From positions 27,748 through 91,747 of the forward strand of contig URCB01000003.1 in NCBI GenBank assembly GCA_900546255.1: a stretch of 64,000 bases of DNA. Direction: 5' to 3'. The translations under genes were made by a program, and so were the position numbers. The notes below the pieces were generated by a model that was not told the DNA's origin, ran no database searches, and saw only the letters and a program-made list of their open reading frames with translations. Positions 9,556 to 17,914 of this stretch are shown in pieces (position 1 is the stretch's first letter; each line of letters begins with the position of its first letter). This stretch comes from an uncultured Eubacteriales bacterium (GTDB lineage: Bacteria > Bacillota > Clostridia > Oscillospirales > Oscillospiraceae).

Positions 9556-10125
9556 TCACATCTCCTTGAGAAAGTTTTGCAGCATGGTCTTGCCGTTGGG
9601 GGTCAGAATGGATTCCGGGTGAAATTGCAGGCCGTAAATGGGGTAGACCTTGTGGCGCACCGCCATCACCTCCCCCTCGTCGGTGGCTGCCGTCACCTGG
9701 AGACAGGCCGGCAGGCTGGCCGGGTCCACCGCCAGGGAGTGGTACCGGGCCACCCGGGCCCGGCTGGGGCAGCCGGCGAAGAGGGGGCAGGTCTGGTCCA
9801 AGGTCACCTGGGACTGCTTGCCGTGCATCAGCTGGCGGGCGTAGGTGACGGTGCCCCCCAGGGCCGCGCAGATGGCCTGGTGCCCCAGGCACACCCCCAG
9901 GATGGGGATCTCGCCCCCCAATGCCTGCACCACGTCCATCAGGACCCCCGCCCCCTCCGGCCGGCCTGGGCCCGGAGAGAGGAGGATGTGGCTGGGGGCC
10001 ATGGCCCGGATCTCTTCCACCGTCTTCTCGTCGTTGCGGATGACCTGGATGTCCGGGTTCAGCGCCCCCACCAGCTGGTAGAGGTTGTAGGAAAAACTGT
10101 CGTAACTGTCGATGAGCAAGATCAT
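9556..10125 (-). CDS. trpG: Anthranilate synthase component II (glutamine amidotransferase)
   Basis: TrpG supplies ammonia to TrpE. The ATG at 10125, behind AGGAGGTGG, gives 189 residues and overlaps trpE by 4 nt. The class I amidotransferase triad is complete: Cys79 in GVCLGHQ, His169 and Glu171 in QFHPES. SPGPGRPEGAG supports the oxyanion region. With no separate pabA in view, it may also serve aminodeoxychorismate synthase, as TrpG does in Bacillus; that is inference. Confidence 0.95.
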   Translation of the reverse strand: MILLIDSYDSFSYNLYQLVGALNPDIQVIRNDEKTVEEIRAMAPSHILLSPGPGRPEGAGVLMDVVQALGGEIPILGVCLGHQAICAALGGTVTYARQLMHGKQSQVTLDQTCPLFAGCPSRARVARYHSLAVDPASLPACLQVTAATDEGEVMAVRHKVYPIYGLQFHPESILTPNGKTMLQNFLKEM

Positions 10126-11588
10126 GGTTCCACCTCCTGGGCCAGCTCCAGGGCCCGCATCACAGCTTTGGCCTTGTTCAGGCACTCCTCATACTCGGTT
10201 TCGGGGACGGAATCGGCCACGATGCCCGCCCCGCTGCGGACAAAGACCCGCCCATTCTTCTGGTAGGCGATGCGGATGGCGATGCAGGTATCCAGGTTGC
10301 CGGTAAAGTCCAGGTACCCGATGGCCCCGCCATAGATCCCCCGCTTGTTCCCCTCCAGCTGGCCAATCCGCTGGCAGGCCCGGATCTTGGGGGCCCCGGA
10401 GAGGGTCCCCGCCGGGAGAACCGCCGCCACGGCGTCCAGAGCGTCCCTGTCCTGCCGAAGTTCTCCCCGGATGGTGGAGCCGATGTGCATCACGTGGGAG
10501 AAGCGCTGGATGGTATGGAACTGCTCCACCGCCACGGTCCCAAACCGGCTCACCTTCCCCAGGTCGTTGCGGCCCAAGTCCACCAGCATGTCGTGCTCGG
10601 CCAGCTCCTTGTCATCGTCCAGGAGTTCTGCCTCCAGGGCCTGGTCCTGGGCCGCGGTCTCTCCCCGGGGCCGGGTGCCCGCCAGGGGGAAGGTGTGCAG
10701 GACCCCATCCTCCAGCTTCACCAGGGTCTCCGGGGAGGCTCCAGCCACCTCTACATCCGTGCCGGAGAAGTAGAACATATAGGGGGAGGGGTTGATGGTG
10801 CGCAGCATCCGGTAGGTGTTCAGCAGGCTCCCGGTAAACGGGGCGGAGAGCCGGTTGGACAGGACGATCTGGAAGAGGTCCCCCTCCCGGATGTAGCCCT
10901 TGGCCTCCTCCACCATCCGGCAGAAGGCCGCCCGGTCAAAGAGGGGGGTCACCGGGCCGGTGAGGCGGCCGGCAGGCTCTGCCTTCTTCTCCCCGGTGCG
11001 CAGGAGGCGGACCATCTGCTCCAGTTCCAGCACCGCCTTGTTGTAGTGGACCTCCACGTCCTCCAGGGGCATGTTCACCATGAGGACGATCTTCTGCCGC
11101 AAATGGTCAAAGGCGATGACCTTGTCAAAGAGCATCAGGTCCACATCCTGGAAGGCCTCGCTGTCCGGGACGTCACACTTCGCCGTGGGTTCCTGGTAGG
11201 CCAGGTAATCGTAGGAGAAGTACCCCACCAACCCCCCGGTGAAGGGGGGCAGGCCCGCCAGCCGGGGGCTGCGGTGGGCCGCCAGCACCTGGCGGAGATA
11301 GGCGGCGGGATCCCGGGTAGAAAACCGCAGGTCCCCTGCCTTCATCTCCCCGTCCCGGCAGGTGATCTCCAGCTTGGGGTCGTAGCCCAAAAAGGTGTAC
11401 CGCCCCCACTTCTCGTCGGCCAGGGCGGATTCCAGCAGGTAGCAGTGGGTGGACACGTTCTTCAGGATCCGCAGGGCCTCTATGGGGGTGAGGAAGTCCG
11501 AGAGGATCTCGCAGTGCACCGGCAGGGCCCGGTACTGGCCCTGGGCGGCAATGGCCTTCACTTGGGGAAGGCTGGGGGAAATTTGCAT
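10122..11588 (-). CDS. trpE: Anthranilate synthase component I
   Basis: TrpE converts chorismate to anthranilate. The start is ATG at 11588, with AGGAGG 7 nt ahead; the frame runs 21 codons further without a ribosome site. The 488-residue protein has the feedback segment LLESA (residues ~52-56), ISPSPYMFYF-like NPSPYMFYF, the active-site block LAGTRPRGET, and HDMLVDLGRNDLG followed by GTLSGAPK. First gene of trpEGDCFBA. Its natural leader is the T-box at 13262-13570, now separated by an insertion sequence. Confidence 0.95.
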   Translation of the reverse strand: MQISPSLPQVKAIAAQGQYRALPVHCEILSDFLTPIEALRILKNVSTHCYLLESALADEKWGRYTFLGYDPKLEITCRDGEMKAGDLRFSTRDPAAYLRQVLAAHRSPRLAGLPPFTGGLVGYFSYDYLAYQEPTAKCDVPDSEAFQDVDLMLFDKVIAFDHLRQKIVLMVNMPLEDVEVHYNKAVLELEQMVRLLRTGEKKAEPAGRLTGPVTPLFDRAAFCRMVEEAKGYIREGDLFQIVLSNRLSAPFTGSLLNTYRMLRTINPSPYMFYFSGTDVEVAGASPETLVKLEDGVLHTFPLAGTRPRGETAAQDQALEAELLDDDKELAEHDMLVDLGRNDLGKVSRFGTVAVEQFHTIQRFSHVMHIGSTIRGELRQDRDALDAVAAVLPAGTLSGAPKIRACQRIGQLEGNKRGIYGGAIGYLDFTGNLDTCIAIRIAYQKNGRVFVRSGAGIVADSVPETEYEECLNKAKAVMRALELAQEVEP

Positions 11589-11649
11589 GTCATTACCTCC
11601 TACAATATAGTTACGGTTGAAGGCGCGGCAGCCAGCCGCGTCTTTTTCC

Positions 11650-11865
11650 ATCTCAAAGCCGAAGCTGTTAGAATGGGAGAGTAAATGGCCTGACAGTAAT
11701 TACCATGGGCTAACATGCCCGTACTGGAGTCCGTCAGCCGCCTCTCTCGTTCGCAGCATTCGATTTGCGCAGGTAGAGCCACCTTGTGCGCTCGTGTCAC
11801 CCAGGAGATTGAATAGGTAATGAGGAAAAGGCGGAAAGCCATATCCAATCAGAAGGAGGAACAAA
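11650..11865 (+). ncRNA. Putative IS110 bridge RNA region
   Basis: In IS110-group elements such as IS621 the noncoding left end just upstream of the transposase encodes a bridge RNA whose loops pair with target and donor DNA. The 216 nt here have no ORF on the plus strand of matching style, and contain foldable pieces such as GGGC-taacat-GCCC (about 11707-11720). Placement by analogy only; the loops were not matched to a target. Confidence 0.35.
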
Positions 11866-13092
11866 ATGAACGCAGTAGGGATCGATGTTTCCAAAGGGAA
11901 AAGCATGGTGGCTGCCCTGCGGCCAATGGGTGAAGTGGCATTGCTGCCACGGGAGTTTCTCCATACCGAAGTCGGTCTGGAGCAGATGGCTTACGCCATC
12001 ACTACGCTGGGGGAAGATACCCGCGTTATCATAGAAGCCACCGGCCGCTACCATGAACCGGTTGCGGCGGCACTACACAAATACGGTATCTACGTATGCG
12101 TCCTGAACCCGCTGTACATCAAGCAGAGCGGCGGCGGTTCCATCCGCAAAGTCAAGACAGACAAGGCGGACGCCATGAAGATTGCTAAGTACGGCCTTGA
12201 CAACTGGGTGGATCTGCGGGAATATACTCCCATGGACACTGTAAGACAACAACTGAAGCTGTGCTCACGCTAGTACAATCTCTACATGAAAACGGTGGTA
12301 TCACTGCAAAACAATCTCATTTCTCTGACCGACAAGACCTTTCCCGGCGTGAACGAACTGTTCTCCAGCCCGGAGCGTGCGGACGGCCACCAGAAATGGG
12401 TAGACTTTGTCATGACCTTCTGGCACTGTGACTGCATCTGCCGCGTCAGCGAGAAAGCATTCACCGAGCGTTATCAGAAATGGTGCAAGCGCAAGGGCTA
12501 CCATTTCAGCACAGAGAAAGCATTGGATCTCTACGCTGGAAGCTGCGGTCATTTCACCACGCTGCCGAAGAATGACAACACCAAGCTGCTCATTACCACT
12601 GCGGCGCAGCAGCTTCTGGCGGGCAAGATGACGCTGGCCGCACTGCGGGCCGAGATGACAAGGCTTGCCATGCAACTCCCAGAGTACAATACTGTGCGCG
12701 CCATGTACGGTGTTGGCGAAACCACTGCCGCGCAGCTTATGGCTGAGATCGGCGATGTGCGCCGTTTTCCACGCCGCAGTTCCATTGTAGGCTTCGCGGG
12801 TGTCGATCCGGGTGTGGACGATTCTGGCAAGCATAGTGCCAAGAGTGTTCCTACGACCAAACGTGGCTCACCGCATCTGCGGAAAACGCTGTACCAGATC
12901 GTCTGCACCTACCTGAGAAAAGCCCCAGCAAATGAGCTGGTGTACCAGTTTCTCGAGAAGAAACGCGCCGAGGGTAAGCCATATTTTGTCTATATGACCG
13001 CTGCCCAGAACAAGTTCCTGCGTATCTACTATGCCCGCGTGAAGGAATGCCTTGCGGCATTTGACGCGCAGCAGGATACCACGCAAAGCTGA
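11866..13092 (+). pseudogene. IS110-family transposase interrupted by an in-frame amber codon
   Basis: Two pieces lie in one frame: codons 1-135, a single TAG at 12271-12273, then an open frame to 13092, 408 residues if read through. The RuvC-like DEDD residues are intact: Asp7 in GIDVSK, Glu57 in IEATGRYHEP, Asp99 and Asp102 in KTDKADA. The C-terminal Tnp domain carries MYGVGETTAAQLMAEIGDVR, GFAGVDPGVDDSG and KRGSPHLRKTL. Family memory suggests glutamine at the stop (SRQYN), i.e. CAG to TAG. An AAGGAGG site precedes the ATG. Internal ATG at 12286 could start the second part, but it would lack the catalytic acids. Confidence 0.85.
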
Positions 13093-13161
13093 ATCAACAA
13101 ATTACTCAATCCAGGTCGGCGAGGGAATCCTTCTCCGGTCAGCTTTGCTGTACCCATTTTT

Positions 13162-13188
13162 GCTCTGCGAAAATTGCGGAGCTTTTTT
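13162..13188 (+). terminator. Terminator after the IS110 transposase
   Basis: GCTCTGCGA pairs with TGCGGAGC-type sequence across a short A-rich loop, followed by six T. On the opposite strand the hairpin lacks a T run, so it should not block transcription toward trpE. Confidence 0.7.
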
Positions 13189-13261
13189 CATTTCAGGGCT
13201 TGACTTTTGTTTGCAGGACTCCAAAATCAAAAAACTCCTTTGCCCTTGTCCCTGCCAAAGG

Positions 13262-13570
13262 AGAAGAAAAAACGCCCTTGACAGAAACACTTGCTTCTGT
13301 CAAGGACGAATAAAAGCATTATCCGCGGTGCCACCTTGCATTCACGGGAACGACCCCGTGCCCTTAGCAGGATACCAACATATCCCCGGCAACTGACGTA
13401 TGCCCACACGTCGCAGCATACTAGGAAGGGGGGATCCCGCTTCCGTTGGCTGCGCCCTCAGCGGTCCATTTGACAACTTGTTTCTTACCTGACTCTCAGC
13501 ACCACAGGCTCTCTGTAAAGGCATCATTGCCGTTATCTCCGCGTCAACGGTTTGTGACAGTATGAAATTT
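13262..13570 (-). promoter_or_regulatory. Tryptophan-specific T-box leader with terminator
   Basis: On the minus strand this carries the main T-box landmarks. ACAGAGAGCC at about 13506-13515 is the distal stem I motif. A TGG specifier triplet at 13466-13468 sits in AAATGGACC. The T-box core AAGGTGGCACCGCGG is at 13323-13337. A terminator follows: CCTTGACAGAA/TTCTGTCAAGG (13276-13305) with a T run at 13267-13272. TGG specifies tRNA-Trp, so uncharged tRNA-Trp should pair and prevent termination. The next same-strand coding genes are trpEGDCFBA, but an IS110 element intervenes. Confidence 0.92.
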
Positions 13571-13576
13571 GAGGGT

Positions 13577-13605
13577 ATCTTATCACAGCCGCTCTCCCCT
13601 GTCAA
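13577..13605 (-). promoter_or_regulatory. Promoter of the trp T-box leader
   Basis: TTGACA (13600-13605) and TAAGAT (13577-13582) with exact 17-bp spacing on the minus strand. Transcription would start near 13570 and enter the T-box. Confidence 0.8.
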
Positions 13606-13643
13606 GGAGAAATGGCCCCTCAGATGAAATTTGGGCATTCCGC

Positions 13644-14504
13644 TCATGCAAGTGAGGCCGTTTCTTTTAGCAGGGCAAAGGCCACCTCCCGGGCCTGGCT
13701 GCCGGAGACGGTGCGGTTCTCGTCGGCCAGGTAGACCGCGAAGTAGGTTCTGTCCCCGGCCTTCTCCTGGAAGCCCACGAACCAGCCGGTCTCTCCAAAG
13801 CCGGAGCCCGTCTTGCCGTAGACCTGCCGGGTCCCGTCATCCTGGACCAGCATGATGGTCCGGAGGGTGTCCACCTCCTCCTGGGTGTACTGGCTGCGGC
13901 CCTCAAAAACTTTGGTGAGGACCTGGACCTGCTCCAGGGGGGAGATTTTCAGGGAGGAATCAATCCAGAAGCCGTTGAGCTCCGGGCTCTGGTTCTGTCC
14001 GCCCCCCTCCCACTGGGAGATGTCCTGGTTGCCGTAGTCCAGGGCGGCCAGCTGCTGGGCCACGGACGCCTGCCCCACCTGGTCGATCACCTGGCGGAAG
14101 TACCACACGCAGGAGGACTGGAAGGCCTCCGCCAGGGTGAGGTTCCCGTTCCAGGCCGCCACGGGGTACTGGATGCCGGAGTAGGTCATGGTGCTCTCCG
14201 GCCCGGTGAGGACCCCGGTGTGAAGGCCCATGAGGGTGGAGAGAATCTTAAAGGTGGAGCAGGGGGAGACCTGGGTGCGGCACAGGTCCTCCTGGTACAG
14301 GGTGTAGTGGTCCGTCCCCAGGTCATAGAGGACGGCGCAGCCCTGGATGCCCTGGAAGGCCTCCGAGGGCGTCCGGCTCTCCCAAGTGGGGCCGGTTTGG
14401 GTCTGGGCGGTTTCTTGCTCCTGGGGCGCCCCGCCCCCCTGGCCGCAGCCGGCCAGGAGGAGGGCGCATAGGAGGAGCAGGGGGAGGGGGCGAATGAGTT
14501 TCAT
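13644..14504 (-). CDS. Class D beta-lactamase-like lipoprotein (penicillin-interacting)
   Basis: The 286-residue product has a lipoprotein signal (LLLLCALLLAGC, lipidation Cys20). The serine penicillin-recognising motifs are all present: STFK with Ser83 and Lys86, SCV at 131-133 in SSCVWYF, and KTG at 231-233 in YGKTGSGFGETGWFVG. The WYF next to SxV and the GWFVGF end are typical of class D (OXA/BlaR sensor-domain) folds. It could be a membrane-anchored beta-lactamase or a penicillin-binding sensor lacking its transducer. Real hydrolysis is unproven; many Gram-positive class D enzymes are active. The stop is close to the T-box promoter, with no visible terminator between. Confidence 0.85.
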   Translation of the reverse strand: MKLIRPLPLLLLCALLLAGCGQGGGAPQEQETAQTQTGPTWESRTPSEAFQGIQGCAVLYDLGTDHYTLYQEDLCRTQVSPCSTFKILSTLMGLHTGVLTGPESTMTYSGIQYPVAAWNGNLTLAEAFQSSCVWYFRQVIDQVGQASVAQQLAALDYGNQDISQWEGGGQNQSPELNGFWIDSSLKISPLEQVQVLTKVFEGRSQYTQEEVDTLRTIMLVQDDGTRQVYGKTGSGFGETGWFVGFQEKAGDRTYFAVYLADENRTVSGSQAREVAFALLKETASLA

Positions 14505-14548
14505 CGAAAGGCTCCTTTCTGATCTGACTGGGAATCATATCCCATACG

Positions 14549-15604
14549 TTAGATTTTTGCCAAAAGTTCTGCCTTTTTCCCTTCGAACTCTTCCTGGGTG
14601 ATGACCCCCATCTCTTTCAGTTTCTGCAATTTTTCCAATTTCGTGAATACATCCTCTTCCGAGGCAGTTCCGGGGCTCTCTTGTTCTGTCACTTTCCCCT
14701 GTTTTGCCTTAGACACCAGTCCAGCGACCCCAGCACCGACGCCCCGGAGACCCTTTGCCACGTCTCCTACGCCCTTTTTCAAAGCGGAAGCCGTGGCCGG
14801 CTCTTTGCCGGTATCCCCTTCGTCGCCATCGGCCATGCGTTGGATCTCCTCGTAATCGGCGACAATTTCCGCCTCGGTATACTGGAAGCTGGCCTGGTCC
14901 CGCGTCTCCAACAGCCGCTTCGCCATAGGCATCATAGAGGCAAAGTTCAGCGTCCCGGAGATCACCCCTCCAATCACCGGCACGGCTTTGGTGACCCCCT
15001 TGGCCACGGTATTCTTGGTCACCTTGATGCCCACGGCCTTACCCACTTGTTTTACAATGGGATACCAGAAGGTCTTGGTCAGGGCCTGCTGGGCCACTTT
15101 TTGACCAAGGGTACCTGCCACTCGCGTGGAGAGCAAGCGGACCCCTGCCGCCGCGCCGGACACTCCGAACATTACGCCGCAGTACAGAACCAGCTGTCCC
15201 CGCACCGCATCGTTGTCCACCTCGCCGTCCTGCCACAGATCTTTGGCGCCAAAGAGGTAGGACAGTTCCTGGGCTAGGCGCAGAGACATGCCGAAAAATT
15301 GCGCCAGATCCGCGGGGATGGTCACCCCCATGGCAACGCCGCCGGGAAGCCCCATGGCGAAGGAAGCCGCGGAAGACTTGCTGGTCTCCGCCAGAATCCG
15401 CTTGTTGGCCATGCGCAGGAGCATCTCCCGGGAGCACCCCGCCTCTACAGGGCCTACTGTCAGGAGTTTCTCCAAATCCACCTCCTCATTGGCAAACGCC
15501 GTAGAGAGGAATTGGTTGCGGTCCACTTTCACCCCGGGGATTTGGATCGCATTGGTGACAATGGTCTCCAGGGCAAGCTCGCTGGTTGGGTTGGTTGTTT
15601 TCAT
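14549..15604 (-). CDS. EcsC-like membrane-associated protein with C-terminal SHOCT domain
   Basis: The ATG at 15604, with GGAGG 8 nt ahead, gives 351 residues. Residues ~85-240 contain glycine/alanine-rich amphipathic stretches (MGLPGGVAMGVTIPADLAQF, VPVIGGVISGTLNFASMMPM) that resemble the EcsC-type domain. The last ~30 residues, KLEKLQKLKEMGVITQEEFE..., match the short SHOCT module found at the ends of many membrane-linked proteins. A charged, probably disordered linker lies between. Function unknown; no partner genes nearby. Confidence 0.7.
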   Translation of the reverse strand: MKTTNPTSELALETIVTNAIQIPGVKVDRNQFLSTAFANEEVDLEKLLTVGPVEAGCSREMLLRMANKRILAETSKSSAASFAMGLPGGVAMGVTIPADLAQFFGMSLRLAQELSYLFGAKDLWQDGEVDNDAVRGQLVLYCGVMFGVSGAAAGVRLLSTRVAGTLGQKVAQQALTKTFWYPIVKQVGKAVGIKVTKNTVAKGVTKAVPVIGGVISGTLNFASMMPMAKRLLETRDQASFQYTEAEIVADYEEIQRMADGDEGDTGKEPATASALKKGVGDVAKGLRGVGAGVAGLVSKAKQGKVTEQESPGTASEEDVFTKLEKLQKLKEMGVITQEEFEGKKAELLAKI

Positions 15605-15693
15605 GGTAAGGTCCTCCATTATGATATTTTGGGGGCACGCCGCAACGCACACCATAAGATCCCTTGCAAATTTCGCGCACCGCTACCCTATAG

Positions 15694-16464
15694 CTACTCC
15701 GCAGTGATCTCATAGGCCACATACCTATGACTGAACCCATACCCCAGCTTCTCCGCCAGGGCCAGGGAGGTGGGGGTGTGGGCATCCCAGCTGGGGTAGA
15801 GGCCCCGGTCCAGGCAGCGCAGCAGGAGGGCGGCCGACGCGGCGGTGGCCAGACCCTGGCGGCGGCAGTCCGGGCGGGTGTCCACCTCAATCTCAATCCC
15901 CGTCCGGTATCGGGCATAGGAGGAGGCCCCCGCCACCAGTTCCCCCTGCCGGACCACCGCCACCCCCAGCCCCAGGCGGGCATAGTCCCCCTCCGTGGGG
16001 AACTGGGCCACCAGATCCCGGCTCCAAGGATCAGCCAGACAGCGGTGGTAGAGCTGGCCTTGGATGGGGCGCAGTGCGTCCCCCGGCAGCAGCCGGCCGG
16101 CCAGGCGGGTCAGGTGGGCCCGGTGGAAGGCGGCGGGGTCCTTTTTCGTGGCGTAGCGGGTGATGCGCCGGGCCCGAGGTCCGTAGACCTTTTGGATGCA
16201 CCGGGCCCACCCCTCGCTCTGGGGGAGCAGGAGGCGGTAGTCCCGGCGGCATTCCGGCGGGGCAAAGGCCGCCAGATCCGCCCGAGGTTCTCCGGCCAGG
16301 AAGGTAAAGTCCCCCAAGACGGCCAGGGCGGCCCGGAGGGGCTCCCCCGCCGGGGCATAGACCTTCCCCATCACCCCTTGCAGGCAGGACCAGAGCAGGG
16401 TCTCCTCCCACCCGGCAAAGAGGAGGGCGGCCTGCTCCGGCGGGTGTACCACTTGCATCATCAT
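15694..16464 (-). CDS. GNAT-family acetyltransferase
   Basis: Of three consecutive ATG codons, the first (16464) is taken, after GAGGGGG, giving 256 residues. The C-terminal ~110 residues form the GNAT fold: VVRQGELVAGASSYARYRTG, IEIEVDTRPDCRRQGLATAA (acetyl-CoA loop R/Q-x-x-G-L/A) and YPSWDAHTPTSLALAEKLGY. The N-terminal part resembles the two-lobed group that includes ZmaR-like proteins. Substrate unknown. Confidence 0.8.
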   Translation of the reverse strand: MMMQVVHPPEQAALLFAGWEETLLWSCLQGVMGKVYAPAGEPLRAALAVLGDFTFLAGEPRADLAAFAPPECRRDYRLLLPQSEGWARCIQKVYGPRARRITRYATKKDPAAFHRAHLTRLAGRLLPGDALRPIQGQLYHRCLADPWSRDLVAQFPTEGDYARLGLGVAVVRQGELVAGASSYARYRTGIEIEVDTRPDCRRQGLATAASAALLLRCLDRGLYPSWDAHTPTSLALAEKLGYGFSHRYVAYEITAE

Positions 16465-16490
16465 AACAGCTTTCCCCCTCGAAACAGCAT

Positions 16491-16525
16491 CGGGGCCGGG
16501 ACGGTGTGTGACCGTCCCGGCCCCG
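16491..16525. terminator. 15-bp perfect inverted repeat between GltA-like and GNAT genes
   Basis: CGGGGCCGGGACGGT, a GTGTG loop, then ACCGTCCCGGCCCCG. Very stable on either strand, but without a clear T run on the minus strand, so it may terminate weakly or protect the 3' end of the upstream mRNA. Confidence 0.6.
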
Positions 16526-16546
16526 TAACGTACGCTGGTTTCTAGT

Positions 16547-17914
16547 TTACCGTTCCGAGAGATACTTGTCAATGCTGACAGCGGCCCGTTTCCCCGCGCC
16601 CATGGCCTGGACCACGGTTTTGGGGCCGGTGACGGCATCCCCCCCGGCGAAGACGCCGGGGCGGCTGGTCTGGCCGTCCTCCCCGGCGGCAATGCCGCCC
16701 CACCGGTCCTTCTGGATGCCGGTGGTGGTGTCCACCACTTCCTCGCTGTAGGAGGTGCCGGTGGCGATCACCAGGTTATCGCAGGGCACGTCGAAGAACT
16801 CGCCCGTGCCCACGGGACGGCGGCGGCCGGAGGCGTCAGGCTCGCCCAGGGCCATCTTCTCGCACTTGACCCCGGTGAGCACCCCGTTTTCCCCATAGCA
16901 GGCCACGGGGTTGGTGAGCTCCCGGATGGGGATGTTCTCCTCGTAGGTGTGGGCGATCTCATCCCGGCGAGCGGGGGCCTCGGCGATGGTGCGGCGGTAG
17001 ACCATGATGGTCTCCGCCCCCAGGCGGCGGGCACAGCGGACGGCGTCCACCGCCACGTTGCCGCCGCCCACCACCAGGACCCGCTTGGCAGCGCGGATGC
17101 TCTCCGGCAGTTCCCCGCTGTGGAGGTTCACCTGGGTGAGGTAGTCGTTGGCCGTCCACACCCCGGCCAGGGTGGTGTCCAGTCCTGGGGGGACCTGGGG
17201 CACATCCGCCCCGTTGCCCACGAAGACGGCCTGGTACCCGGCGGCAAAGAGGTCGTCCACCGTCCGGGCGCCATCCACTGGGGCGCCGGTGACGATCTCC
17301 ACCCCCTGGGCCCAGAGGGTTTTCAGGGCCCGGTCCACCACGGACCGGGGCAGGACAAAGGTGGGAATGCCGTAGGTGAGAATGCCCCCGGCATAGGCCA
17401 GCTTTTCAAAGACGGTGACCTCATACCCCAGGGCGGCCAGGTCCCCGGCGCAGGCGATGCCTGCCGGGCCGGAGCCAATCACCGCCACCTTCTTCCCCTT
17501 CTTCTCCACCTCTGGAACGGAGATGGGGGTGTGGGCATCGTGCCAGTCGGCCACAAACCGCTCCAGGCGGCCGATGGCCACGGCCTCCCCCTTCCTGACG
17601 TGGGCGCAGTTTTTCTCACACTGCTGCTCCTGGGGGCAGACCCGGCCGCAGACCGCAGGCAGGCTGCTGCGCTGGGTGATCACATCATAGGCCCCGTCAA
17701 AGTCCCCCTCGGCCACCCGGGCCAGGAACTCTGGGATCTGTTGGTGGATGGGGCAGCCGGCCACGCAGGGCTTTTCCCGGCAGTTCAGGCAGCGCATGGC
17801 CTCCCCCACGGCCTCCAGGGGGGTGTAGCCCAGGGCCACCTCGTCAAAGTTCTTGCACCGGAGGTCTTTGGACTGCTCCGGCATCGGGGTCCGTTCGTGT
17901 ACCAGGTTGATCAT
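16547..17914 (-). CDS. GltA-like NAD(P)-dependent flavoprotein (glutamate synthase small subunit type)
   Basis: In the 455-residue protein the N-terminal domain has the cysteine pattern CLNCREKPCVAGCPI (42-56) and CGRVCPQEQQCEKNC for two [4Fe-4S] clusters. Two dinucleotide folds follow: GSGPAGIACAGDLA for FAD and GGGNVAVDAVRCARRLG for NAD(P)H. TSRPGVFAGGDAV is the second FAD signature. The family includes the GOGAT beta subunit, the NfnB subunit of the bifurcating transhydrogenase and free-standing GltA. No GltB or NfnA gene is adjacent, and it overlaps PFOR by 4 nt, so transfer between ferredoxin and NAD(P)H is plausible. Confidence 0.9.
   Translation of the reverse strand: MINLVHERTPMPEQSKDLRCKNFDEVALGYTPLEAVGEAMRCLNCREKPCVAGCPIHQQIPEFLARVAEGDFDGAYDVITQRSSLPAVCGRVCPQEQQCEKNCAHVRKGEAVAIGRLERFVADWHDAHTPISVPEVEKKGKKVAVIGSGPAGIACAGDLAALGYEVTVFEKLAYAGGILTYGIPTFVLPRSVVDRALKTLWAQGVEIVTGAPVDGARTVDDLFAAGYQAVFVGNGADVPQVPPGLDTTLAGVWTANDYLTQVNLHSGELPESIRAAKRVLVVGGGNVAVDAVRCARRLGAETIMVYRRTIAEAPARRDEIAHTYEENIPIRELTNPVACYGENGVLTGVKCEKMALGEPDASGRRRPVGTGEFFDVPCDNLVIATGTSYSEEVVDTTTGIQKDRWGGIAAGEDGQTSRPGVFAGGDAVTGPKTVVQAMGAGKRAAVSIDKYLSER

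Larger units (their letters stand above)
11600..13200 (+). mobile_element. IS110-family insertion sequence (ends approximate)
   Basis: A lone DEDD transposase gene with a ~250-nt noncoding left end and ~100-nt right end, and no long terminal inverted repeats, fits the IS110 family. It lies between the trp T-box leader and trpE. Its base composition and codons (less GC-rich, more even use) differ from the flanking genes, a sign of recent arrival. The exact junctions could not be fixed because the empty site is not visible and no convincing target duplication was found. Confidence 0.8.

Noticed and set aside
12271..12273. TAG as pyrrolysine or a recoded codon in the transposase
   Set aside because: The rest of the window has no sign of recoding; a nonsense mutation or base error is simpler.
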